Positions 1 through 6,700 of a DNA stretch of 14,162 nucleotides are shown in pieces. The notes beneath the pieces were generated by a model. It was not told the origin of the DNA, made no database searches, and saw only the letters and a list, made by a program, of their open reading frames with translations. The stretch comes from Fusobacterium sp. (lineage in GTDB: Bacteria > Fusobacteriota > Fusobacteriia > Fusobacteriales > Fusobacteriaceae): NCBI GenBank assembly GCA_030527385.1, contig JAUNAY010000016.1:1-14162 (forward strand). The letters are read 5' to 3'. How positions within the stretch are numbered: the first letter of the stretch is position 1; every line of letters begins with the position of its first letter. The position numbers and the translations under genes are program-made.

Positions 1-73
1 TTGGCAAGAAAAAGAGTTTAATAAAGAATTAGGAGAGGAATTATATAAAAAATTAGAGAGCAGATTTAGATAA
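1..73 (+). CDS. C-terminal end of an unidentified protein (partial)
   Basis: An open frame enters from the left edge and ends at TAA (71-73). The readable tail is 23 residues beginning WQEKEFNKEL and ending KKLESRFR. It is strongly charged and looks like a C-terminal amphipathic helix. Codon use (AGA, TTA, GAA, AAA) matches the other genes in the window, so it is probably a real gene end. Nothing in it identifies a family. About 80 bases separate it from the next promoter, so it belongs to a different transcription unit from the nucleosidase gene. Confidence 0.5.
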   Translation, partial: WQEKEFNKELGEELYKKLESRFR

Positions 74-100
74 ATTTTTGCCCTGCAATGAAAGTCCGAT

Positions 101-124
101 AAAATATTGCATAAAAAATATTTT
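101..124 (+). terminator. weak AT-only hairpin after the partial gene
   Basis: AAAATATT (101-108) and AATATTTT (117-124) form a perfect 8-bp inverted repeat around an 8-base loop, 27 bases after the stop of the partial gene. The stem is purely A-T and its 3' arm supplies the only short T run, so it would be a poor intrinsic terminator. An alternative 6-bp pairing (TGCAAT 84-89 with ATTGCA 106-111) overlaps it. In sequence this AT-rich, chance is a real alternative. Confidence 0.25.
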
Positions 125-155
125 CATAAATAAAAAACTTATAATAAAAAAACTC

Positions 156-184
156 TTGATAAATTTAAAAATAAAATATATAAT
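156..184 (+). promoter_or_regulatory. sigma-70-type promoter of the secreted nucleosidase gene
   Basis: TTGATA (156-161), a 17-base spacer and a perfect TATAAT (179-184). Transcription would start near 191, giving a leader of about 30 bases that contains the AAGGAGAG ribosome binding site just before the ATG at 221. This is the best -35/-10 pair in the window. It suggests that the gene is transcribed independently of its upstream neighbour. Confidence 0.7.
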
Positions 185-220
185 TAACAGACTATATTTT
201 ATTGAAAAGGAGAGAGATAT

Positions 221-1015
221 ATGAAAAAAATAATGATGGGTATGTTACTGCTATCTTCATCAATATTTGCAAAAGACACAATTTTAGTACAAGGAGCAAT
301 GGATATTGAGACTGAACATCTAATAAAATCACTTTCAAATCCAACAAAAGAGCAAGTAGGATCTTGGACATTTTGGAAAGGAGAAATAGCAAATAAAACA
401 GTTGTAGTATCAAGAACAGAGATAGGAATTACAAATGCTTCAGCTGCTACAACAATAGGAATTATAAAATATTCACCAGATTTAGTAATTAATCAAGGAA
501 CTTCAGGAGGGCACGATCCTAATTTACATACAGGAGATATAGTACTAGCAGATAAGGTTGTCAATATTGGAGCAGTTAGAACAGAGAGAAAAGAGTATGG
601 AATTCCAGCAGATGATAAAGATGGAATTTTCTTTGAAGATGTACAAAGAATAAGAGATTCTAAAGGAAATACAGTTGATTATAATTACTTTACAAGCGAC
701 AAAAATATAATGAATACTGCAAAAAATATTGATTATAAAAATGGAAAAGTTGTAGTAGGAACAATAGGAACTGCTGATCAATGGAATAGAGAACTTGAAA
801 GAATTAAATTTATTCACGAAAGATATGGTACTTCTGCAGAAGAAATGGAAACTGTTGCAGCAGCTCAGGTATCTAAAGCATTTAATGTCCCTTTTATGGG
901 AGTTAGAATATTATCAAATACTGATATTCATAATGAGGACTTTAATCCACAAACAGCTATTTGGTGTCAAGAATACACAGTTGATTTAATAAAAAAAATA
1001 GATTTGAAAAAATAA
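221..1015 (+). CDS. secreted MTA/SAH-nucleosidase-like purine nucleosidase (phosphorylase superfamily)
   Basis: 264 residues. The N-terminus MKKIMMGMLLLSSSIFA followed by KD is a typical signal peptide, with probable cleavage after Ala17, so the enzyme should act in the periplasm or outside the cell. The mature part follows the MTA/SAH nucleosidase fold: GAMDIE (Glu30 aligns with the catalytic acid Glu12 of E. coli Pfs/MTAN), INQGTSGG (90-97, matching INTGSAGG), GDIVLAD, and EEMETVAAAQV (207-217, matching VEMEATAIAHV with its ribose-binding Met-Glu). The position matching E. coli Asp197, which protonates adenine N7, reads Asn233 in LSNTD, although Asp235 lies two residues on. Family membership is clear; substrate is not. 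Cytoplasmic Pfs proteins are about 230 residues, and the extra length is the signal peptide plus an insert near 120-165. The ATG at 221 is chosen because of its upstream AAGGAGAG and the intact signal peptide. Terminators and promoters isolate it from aroQ. Confidence 0.8.
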   Translation: MKKIMMGMLLLSSSIFAKDTILVQGAMDIETEHLIKSLSNPTKEQVGSWTFWKGEIANKTVVVSRTEIGITNASAATTIGIIKYSPDLVINQGTSGGHDPNLHTGDIVLADKVVNIGAVRTERKEYGIPADDKDGIFFEDVQRIRDSKGNTVDYNYFTSDKNIMNTAKNIDYKNGKVVVGTIGTADQWNRELERIKFIHERYGTSAEEMETVAAAQVSKAFNVPFMGVRILSNTDIHNEDFNPQTAIWCQEYTVDLIKKIDLKK

Positions 1016-1023
1016 TTATTTAT

Positions 1024-1059
1024 AAATAACTCCAGTAAAAAATACTGGGGTTATTTTAT
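1024..1059 (+). terminator. strong intrinsic terminator after the nucleosidase gene
   Basis: AAATAACTCCAGTA (1024-1037) pairs with TACTGGGGTTATTT (1043-1056) over 14 base pairs with one T-G wobble. The loop is AAAAA, and the T-rich tail runs from the stem to 1060. It begins 9 bases after the stop codon. Both sides are T/A-rich, so it could also work in the reverse direction. Confidence 0.85.
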
Positions 1060-1087
1060 TGCATTTGATAAAAAATTAAATTATAAT
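1059..1087 (+). promoter_or_regulatory. probable aroQ promoter
   Basis: A perfect TATAAT (1082-1087) lies 17 bases after TTGCAT (1059-1064), which shares only TTG with the -35 consensus. The predicted start is near 1094, about 48 bases before the aroQ ATG. The -10 is convincing and the -35 is weak, and it overlaps the tail of the preceding terminator. Confidence 0.45.
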
Positions 1088-1141
1088 TACCTTATAAGTT
1101 TAGAAATGTGAAAACTAATTTTTTTATAAAGGGGAGATAAA

Positions 1142-1591
1142 ATGAAGATTTTAGTATTGAATGGACCTAATATAAACTTTTTAGGAATTAGAGAAAAAAA
1201 TATTTATGGTTCTGAAACTTATGAAGATATGTGCAATTATATTCTAAATAGCTTTGAAAATACAGATGTAGAAATTGATATTTTACAAAGCAATATAGAG
1301 GGAGAGTTAATAAATTTCTTACAAAAAGCATATTTTGAAAAGTATGATGGAATAGTTATAAACCCAGGTGCCTATACTCATACTTCAATAGCTCTTTTTG
1401 ATGCTATAAAAAGTATAGATATTCCAACAGTAGAAGTTCATCTTTCAAATGTTCATCAAAGAGAGGAGTTTAGACATAGATCTTTTACTGCACCTGCTTG
1501 TCTTGGACAAATTTGTGGTTTTGGTAAAGAGGGGTATATTTTGGCAATAGAAGGGTTAATCGTTCATATAAACGACAAAAAAAACTTTTAA
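1142..1591 (+). CDS. aroQ: type II 3-dehydroquinate dehydratase
   Basis: 149 residues, the usual length for the small type II enzyme, which dehydrates 3-dehydroquinate to 3-dehydroshikimate in the cytoplasmic shikimate pathway and normally assembles as a dodecamer. Signatures in order: LNGPNINFLGIRE (6-18, with the active-site loop Arg17), catalytic Tyr22 in IYGSETY, QSNIEGE (49-55), NPGAYTHTS (74-82), and VEVHLSN (97-103, with His100) followed by HQREEFRHRS (105-114, Arg111). All key residues are present. The start is supported by GGGGAG about six bases upstream. No other shikimate gene is next to it. It sits alone between a strong terminator and the purine control region, so its position beside the pur operon is probably incidental. 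Confidence 0.95.
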   Translation: MKILVLNGPNINFLGIREKNIYGSETYEDMCNYILNSFENTDVEIDILQSNIEGELINFLQKAYFEKYDGIVINPGAYTHTSIALFDAIKSIDIPTVEVHLSNVHQREEFRHRSFTAPACLGQICGFGKEGYILAIEGLIVHINDKKNF

Positions 1592-1620
1592 TGAATAAAT
1601 ATAGTAAAAAAAGACAAAAG

Positions 1621-1654
1621 TGTTATTAAAATATCGTTAAATAACATTTATTTT
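1621..1654 (+). terminator. probable weak aroQ terminator
   Basis: TGTTATT (1621-1627) pairs with AATAACA (1640-1646). Two further A-T pairs lie beyond an A-A mismatch, the loop is ATATCG, and a T-rich run TTTATTTT (1647-1654) follows. The stem is AT-rich and therefore weak, but it sits 30 bases after the aroQ stop. Its T run leads straight into the -35 of the next promoter, a compact arrangement. Confidence 0.5.
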
Positions 1655-1681
1655 GACAAAATTTAATAACTATGATATTCT
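1653..1681 (+). promoter_or_regulatory. extended -10 promoter of the purine operon
   Basis: Perfect -35 TTGACA (1653-1658), 17-base spacer, and -10 TATTCT (1676-1681) preceded by TG at the extended -10 position (TGATATTCT, 1673-1681). Transcription would start near 1688, about ten bases before the first paired base of the purine riboswitch. That is where a riboswitch promoter is expected. It is the only well-formed promoter seen for the eight-gene operon. Confidence 0.75.
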
Positions 1682-1698
1682 TATAAGTAAAGAGATAA

Positions 1699-1763
1699 GC
1701 TCATATATACCTGTGATATGGTCGGGAGTTTCTACGGTTAACCTTAAATTAACTGCTATGGGT
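1699..1763 (+). promoter_or_regulatory. guanine-class purine riboswitch aptamer
   Basis: All parts of the purine aptamer are visible. P1 is GCTCAT (1699-1704) with ATGGGT (1758-1763). P2 is CCTG (1710-1713) with CGGG (1723-1726), closed by a U-U mismatch around the L2 heptaloop GATATGG. J2/3 is AGTTTCTA (1727-1734). P3 is CGGTTAA (1735-1741) with TTAACTG (1749-1755), 7 bp, around L3 CCTTAAA. The L2 GG (1720-1721) and L3 CC (1742-1743) can form the conserved loop-loop kissing pairs. J3/1 is CT, and C1756 occupies the specificity position equivalent to C74 of B. subtilis xpt, which pairs with guanine or hypoxanthine; adenine switches have U there. The J2/3 uridines typical of guanine switches are intact, arguing against the 2'-deoxyguanosine variant. 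It should tie operon expression to guanine/hypoxanthine supply. Confidence 0.93.
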
Positions 1764-1789
1764 GAAGTAAACATAAGTATAGCTTTTTT
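1755..1789 (+). promoter_or_regulatory. candidate U-tract hairpin overlapping the aptamer's 3' side
   Basis: GCTATG (1755-1760) can pair with TATAGC (1778-1783), and six T follow directly (1784-1789). The 5' arm uses the last base of P3, J3/1 and the first half of the P1 3' strand, so this hairpin and the ligand-bound aptamer exclude each other. The stem is only 6 bp with a G-T pair and a 17-base loop, so it may be a weak terminator, an antiterminator part, or a pause site. As a terminator it would make guanine turn the operon ON, the opposite of what biosynthesis genes need. Confidence 0.35.
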
Positions 1790-1855
1790 GACTTGGAAAA
1801 CTTTTGCTTTATCAATGGAGATAGAAAATGTGTGAGTGATAAAAGGGAGGATTAT

Positions 1856-1914
1856 ACTATGTTATCTTATAAAAGAATTAAGAAAAAAAGAATAACGTGT
1901 ATTGGTAACATAGT
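1856..1914 (+). promoter_or_regulatory. long-range stem enclosing the leader-ORF start codon
   Basis: ACTATGTTATC (1856-1866) pairs with GGTAACATAGT (1904-1914): 11 bp with one wobble around a 37-base A-rich loop. The 5' arm contains the ATG (1859-1861) of the 28-codon ORF. Folding would therefore hide the start codon, and a translating ribosome would open it. The CATAG in the 3' arm could also pair with the CTATG in the aptamer's P1/J3-1 strand (1756-1760). This gives a possible, weak (5 bp) link between ligand binding and this stem. Confidence 0.45.
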
Positions 1915-1945
1915 TGATAGAATCAGTGTAAAATTAAAGGTCTAG
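1859..1945 (+). CDS. 28-codon leader ORF between riboswitch and terminator
   Basis: ATG at 1859, preceded by the strong ribosome binding site AGGGAGG (1844-1850, 8 bases before the ATG), TAG stop at 1943-1945. The peptide begins MLSYKRIKKKR and ends RISVKLKV. It is 28 residues, very basic at the N-terminal end and resembles no family known to me. The evidence that it is translated is the ribosome binding site, which is as good as those of the pur genes. Its position is more telling than its sequence: it follows the purine aptamer, its start codon lies in an 11-bp stem, and its stop codon lies in the 5' arm of the terminator before fhs. I infer a leader peptide whose translation, not its product, controls termination. 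It could instead be a chance ORF in an RNA leader. There is no run of codons for one amino acid that would suggest a classical amino-acid attenuator. Confidence 0.45.
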   Translation: MLSYKRIKKKRITCIGNIVDRISVKLKV

Positions 1946-1985
1946 CTGCGTCCTTGGGATTAGTGTGCTTAGATCTTTTTTATTT
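1936..1985 (+). terminator. attenuator-type terminator in front of fhs
   Basis: AAAGGTCTAGC (1936-1946) pairs with GCTTAGATCTTT (1967-1978) with one bulged T and one wobble, 11 bp in all. TCC/GGA can pair further inside the 20-base loop. The T tract is 1976-1981, followed by ATTTT. It lies about 30 bases before the fhs start and after the riboswitch, so it must be read through for any pur gene to be expressed. The leader-ORF stop codon TAG (1943-1945) is inside the 5' arm. Confidence 0.75.
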
Positions 1986-2015
1986 TCATATAAAAAATAT
2001 TAAGGGAGGAATTTT

Positions 2016-3680
2016 GTGAAAACAGATATTCAAATTGCTCAAGAAGCTAAAATGATGAACATAATGGATATTGCTAAAAAAATTGGACTTGGAGAAGATG
2101 ATGTTGAACAATATGGTAAGTATAAAGCTAAAGTTGATTTAAAAGTACTTAAAGATCTTGAAGATAAGAAAGATGGGAAATTAATTTTAGTTACAGCTAT
2201 TACTCCTACTCCAGCTGGAGAGGGAAAATCAACAGTTACTGTTGGACTTACACAAGCTCTTAATAAAATGGGAAAATCATCAATAGCAGCACTTAGAGAA
2301 CCATCACTAGGACCTGTGTTTGGAATGAAAGGTGGAGCAACTGGTGGAGGATATGCACAAGTTATTCCAATGGAAGATATAAATCTTCATTTTACTGGAG
2401 ATCTTCACGCTATTGGAGTGGCTCACAACCTTATATCTGCTTGTATAGATAATCATATTAACTCTGGAAATATGTTAGACATTGATATCACTAAAATATC
2501 TTGGAAAAGAGTAGTAGATATGAATGATAGAGCTTTAAGAGATGTTGTAATTGGACTTGGAGGAAAAGCAAATGGTATTCCTAGACAAAGTTCTTTCCAA
2601 ATTACTGTTGCATCAGAAATAATGGCAGCTCTATGTCTAGCTACATCACTAGCAGATCTTAAAGAAAAAATTAAAAATATGGTATTTGGATATGCTAGAG
2701 ATGGAAGAGCTTTAACAGTAGGAGACTTAAAAATTCAAGGTGCAGTAACAGCTTTACTAAAAGAAGCTATTAAACCTAATCTTGTTCAAACTCTTGAAAA
2801 TACTCCAGTATTTATTCACGGAGGACCTTTTGCTAATATAGCTCACGGTTGTAACTCAATTTTAGCTACAAAATTAGCTCTTAAACTTTCTGATTATGCT
2901 ATTACAGAAGCTGGATTTGCTGCTGATTTAGGAGCAGAAAAATTCTTAGACATAAAATGCAGAAAAGGAGGACTTACTCCAAATTGTGTTGTAATAGTTG
3001 CGACAGTAAGAGCTTTAAAACATCACGGTGGAGCAAAAGAACTTTCTGAAGAAAACTTAGAGGCTTTAGAAAAAGGAATTGCAAACTTAGATAAACATAT
3101 TGAAAATATGAAAAAATACAATCTACCAGTAGTAGTAGCTATTAATAGATTTGTAAGTGATACAGAGAAAGAGCTTGAATTTATAGATAAACATTGTAAA
3201 GCTCAAGATGTTCCAGTTGCGTTATGTGAAGTTTGGGCAAATGGTGGAGAAGGTGGAATGGCACTTGCTCACGAAGTATTAGCACAACTTGAAAAAGGAA
3301 CAGATAATTATAAACCATTGTATGATCTTGATCTTTCAATAAAAGAAAAAATTGAAAAGATAGCTAAAGAAATTTATGGTGCTGATGGAGTAGAATTTGT
3401 AGGAACAGCTAAGAAAATGTTAAAAACAATAGATGATCTTGGATATGGAAAACTTCCAGTATGTATGTCAAAAACTCAAAAATCAATTTCTGACAATGCA
3501 AGTTTACTTGGAAGACCATCAGGATTTACAGTAACTATAAAAGAATTAAGAATTTCTGCTGGAGCTGGATTTATAGTTGCAATGGCTGGAGATATTATTG
3601 ATATGCCAGGATTGCCTAAAAAACCTGCTGCTGAAACAATAGATATTGATGAAAATGGAAAAATAGACGGATTATTCTAG
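2016..3680 (+). CDS. fhs: formate--tetrahydrofolate ligase
   Basis: 554 residues, full length for the family (about 555-560). It joins formate to tetrahydrofolate with ATP to give 10-formyl-THF, the one-carbon donor for PurN and PurH further down the same operon. Visible signatures: the P-loop TPTPAGEGKST (63-73), REPSLGPVFGMKGGATGGGYAQVIPMEDINLHFTG split over residues 94-128, HNLISACIDNH (137-147), and the C-terminal MPGLPKKPAAE. The start codon is GTG, chosen because AAGGGAGGA ends six bases upstream and the N-terminal KTDIQIAQEAK is typical of the family. It is the first structural gene after the guanine riboswitch and attenuator. The purL start follows after only 50 bases with no terminator, so I infer co-transcription. 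Having fhs at the head of a pur operon couples formyl donor supply to purine demand. Confidence 0.96.
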   Translation: MKTDIQIAQEAKMMNIMDIAKKIGLGEDDVEQYGKYKAKVDLKVLKDLEDKKDGKLILVTAITPTPAGEGKSTVTVGLTQALNKMGKSSIAALREPSLGPVFGMKGGATGGGYAQVIPMEDINLHFTGDLHAIGVAHNLISACIDNHINSGNMLDIDITKISWKRVVDMNDRALRDVVIGLGGKANGIPRQSSFQITVASEIMAALCLATSLADLKEKIKNMVFGYARDGRALTVGDLKIQGAVTALLKEAIKPNLVQTLENTPVFIHGGPFANIAHGCNSILATKLALKLSDYAITEAGFAADLGAEKFLDIKCRKGGLTPNCVVIVATVRALKHHGGAKELSEENLEALEKGIANLDKHIENMKKYNLPVVVAINRFVSDTEKELEFIDKHCKAQDVPVALCEVWANGGEGGMALAHEVLAQLEKGTDNYKPLYDLDLSIKEKIEKIAKEIYGADGVEFVGTAKKMLKTIDDLGYGKLPVCMSKTQKSISDNASLLGRPSGFTVTIKELRISAGAGFIVAMAGDIIDMPGLPKKPAAETIDIDENGKIDGLF

Positions 3681-3730
3681 TATTAAAGCTTAAAATTAGG
3701 AAATATTAAAATATATAGTAGGGGGACGCG

Positions 3731-6700
3731 ATGAACTATCGTATTTATGTAGAAAAGAAAAACGGTTTCGACTTAGAAGCTAAAAGACTTGAAAATGAAT
3801 TAAAAGAGAGTTTTCAAGGAATTAAACTTTCAAAAGTAAGACTATTAAACTGCTATGATGTATTTAACATTGAAGAAGCAGAACTTGCAGAAGCTAAAAA
3901 ACTTATATTCTCAGAAGTTGTTTCTGATAATGTAACAGATACATTAGAAACAAATGGAGCTAAATATTTTGCTGTTGAATATCTACCAGGGCAATTTGAC
4001 CAAAGAGCTGATTCAGCAATGCAATGTTTAAATCTAATTTCTGATAAAAATCAAGATGTTGTTGTAACAAGTGGTAAAGTTATTATTCTTGAAGGAGAAT
4101 TAGCTGATACAGATGTAGAAAAAGTAAAAAAATACTACATTAACCCAGTTGAAATGAGAGAAAAAGATTTAGTTAAACTTGAAATAGAAGAGGGAGAAAA
4201 AGCTCAAGATGTTCCAGTGTTTGAAGGATTCATCTCTTGGAATGAAGAAGAATTGAAAAAATTCAGAGAATCTCTTGGACTTGCTATGACTCTTGAAGAT
4301 GTAAAATTTGTTCAAGAATACTTTAGAGATACTGAAAAAAGAGAACCTACTGAAACTGAAATAAAAGTATTAGATACTTATTGGTCAGATCACTGTAGAC
4401 ATACAACATTTGAAACTAGAATAAAAGATATAGTTTTCCCTAAGAGTGCTTTTGGAGAAACTTTACAAAAAGCTTTTGATGATTATTCTAAAGCAAGAGA
4501 ATTTGTTCACGGAGAAAGATTAAATAAAAAATACATCTCACTTATGGATATGGCTACTATATGTGGTAAAGAAATGAGAAAAAGTGGAAAACTTGATGAT
4601 TTAGAAGTATCTGATGAAATCAATGCTTGTTCTGTATATATAGATGTAGATGTAGATGGAAAATTAGAAAAATGGTTATTGATGTTTAAAAATGAAACTC
4701 ATAACCACCCTACTGAAATTGAACCATTTGGAGGAGCTTCAACTTGTTTAGGAGGAGCTATAAGAGACCCATTATCAGGTAGATCATATGTTTATCAAGC
4801 TATAAGAGTTACTGGTTCTGGTAACCCTCTTGAAAAATTAGAAGATACACTTCCTGGAAAACTTCCTCAAAAGAAAATTACAACAGGAGCAGCAAGTGGA
4901 TATGCTTCTTATGGAAACCAAATTGGACTTACAACTGGACACGTTTGTGAAATCTATCACGATGGATATAAAGCAAAAAGAATGGAAGTTGGAGCAGTTG
5001 TTGGAGCAGTTCCAGCTGATTGGGTAAGAAGAGAAAATGCTTCTAAAGGAGATATAGTAATACTTCTAGGAGGTAAAACAGGTAGAGACGGTTGTGGAGG
5101 AGCAACTGGATCTTCAAAAGAACATACAGATGATTCTTTAAGACTTTGTGGAGCAGAAGTTCAAAAAGGAAATGCTCCTGAAGAAAGAAAAATTCAAAGA
5201 TTATTTAGAAATCCAGAAGTTACAAGAATGATTAAAAAATGTAATGACTTTGGTGCTGGAGGAGTATCAGTTGCTATTGGAGAGCTTGCTCCTGGACTAG
5301 ATATTAACCTTGATGTAGTACCTACTAAATATCTTGGACTAAGTGGAACTGAACTTGCTATTTCTGAATCACAAGAAAGAATGGCAGTTGTAATTGAAGC
5401 TAAAGATAAAGATAAATTTATAGAACTTGCTTCTAAAGAAAATCTACTTTCAACAGTTGTAGCAACAGTTACTGATACAAATAGACTTGTTTTAAACTGG
5501 AAAGGTAAAAAAATAGTTGATATTTCAAGAGAATTCTTAGATACAAATGGAGTTACTCAAGAAACTACTGTTGAAGTTGCAGATGTAACAGGAGAAAATC
5601 CATTACTAACAACTAACTATGCTGGAGAAACATTAAAAGACAAATGGTACAATATGTTATCATCACTAAATGTTGCATCTCAAAAAGGATTAATGGAAAT
5701 ATTTGATGCTACAATTGGAGCTACTACTGTTCTAATGCCATTTGGAGGAAAATATCAAATGACTCCAACAGATGTAAGTGTTCAAAAAATACCTCTATTA
5801 AAAGGAGAAACAGATACAGCTTCTGCTATTACTTGGGGATATAACCCAGTACTTTCTTCTTGGTCACAATTCCACGGAGGAGCTTATGCAGTAGTTGAAT
5901 CATTAGCTAAATTAGTTTCTGTTGGTGGAGATTATAAGAGAGTTAGACTTTCATTCCAAGAATATTTCCAAAAACTTGGACAAAATCCTCTAAATTGGGG
6001 AAAACCTTTCTCTGCATTATTAGGAACTATTGAAGCTCAAAGAGGATTTGGAATCCCAGCAATTGGAGGAAAAGACTCTATGAGTGGAACATTTAATGAT
6101 ATTCACGTTCCACCTACATTAATTTCTTTTGCTGTTGCACCAGTAAAAGCAAGTGTTGTAATTTCTCCAGAATTTAAATCTGCTGGACATAAATTATACT
6201 TAGTAAAACATCATATGTTAGATAACTATATGCCTAACATTGAAGAATTAAAAGAAAACTTTGATTTTGTTCACGAAAATATAGTAAACGGAACTATCGT
6301 TTCTGCAATGACTCTTAAAAATGGAGGTATTGCTGAAGCAGTAAGTAAAATGTCTCTAGGAAATAGAATCGGAGCTAAAATAGTTGATTTAGGAGAAGAT
6401 CTATTCAAATTAGGATATGGAACATTTGTTGTAGAAACAACTAAAGAACTTTGTGGAAAAAATGTTGAACTTTTAGGAGAAACAATAGCAGAGTACAAAG
6501 TTGTTGTTGGAGATAAAGAGATAGATATGACAGAGGGAGAAAAAGTATGGTTAGATAAACTATTCCCAGTATTCCCACACAAAACAATAGAAAAAGTTGA
6601 AAATTATATTTGGACACCATACCAAAATAAAGAAATAATAGTTTGTAAAAATAAAATAGCTAAACCAAGAGTTTTAGTGCCTGCATTCCCAGGAACAAAC

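Noticed and set aside
545..817. Antisense ORFs (also near 192-413, 6271-6582, 11369-11557, 12488-12688)
   Set aside because: They lie opposite strongly supported + strand genes, have low-complexity Ser/Asn/Ile/Phe-rich translations typical of antisense AT-rich DNA, and lack convincing ribosome binding sites.
1699..1763. Adenine or 2'-deoxyguanosine riboswitch
   Set aside because: The specificity base is C1756, not U, which excludes the adenine class. The J2/3 segment GTTTCTA is the standard guanine form, which argues against the 2'-deoxyguanosine variant.
1653..1835. 60-codon ORF from a TTG in the control region
   Set aside because: Its start is the -35 box of the promoter and the frame runs through the purine aptamer. 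No ribosome binding site is seen and the peptide resembles no family; the RNA structure explains the sequence better.
1592..2015. THF or ZTP (pfl) riboswitch upstream of fhs
   Set aside because: Those classes are associated with fhs and pur genes, so I looked for their conserved cores but saw none. The purine aptamer accounts for the conserved bases, and the remaining structure is a plain terminator plus a start-codon stem.
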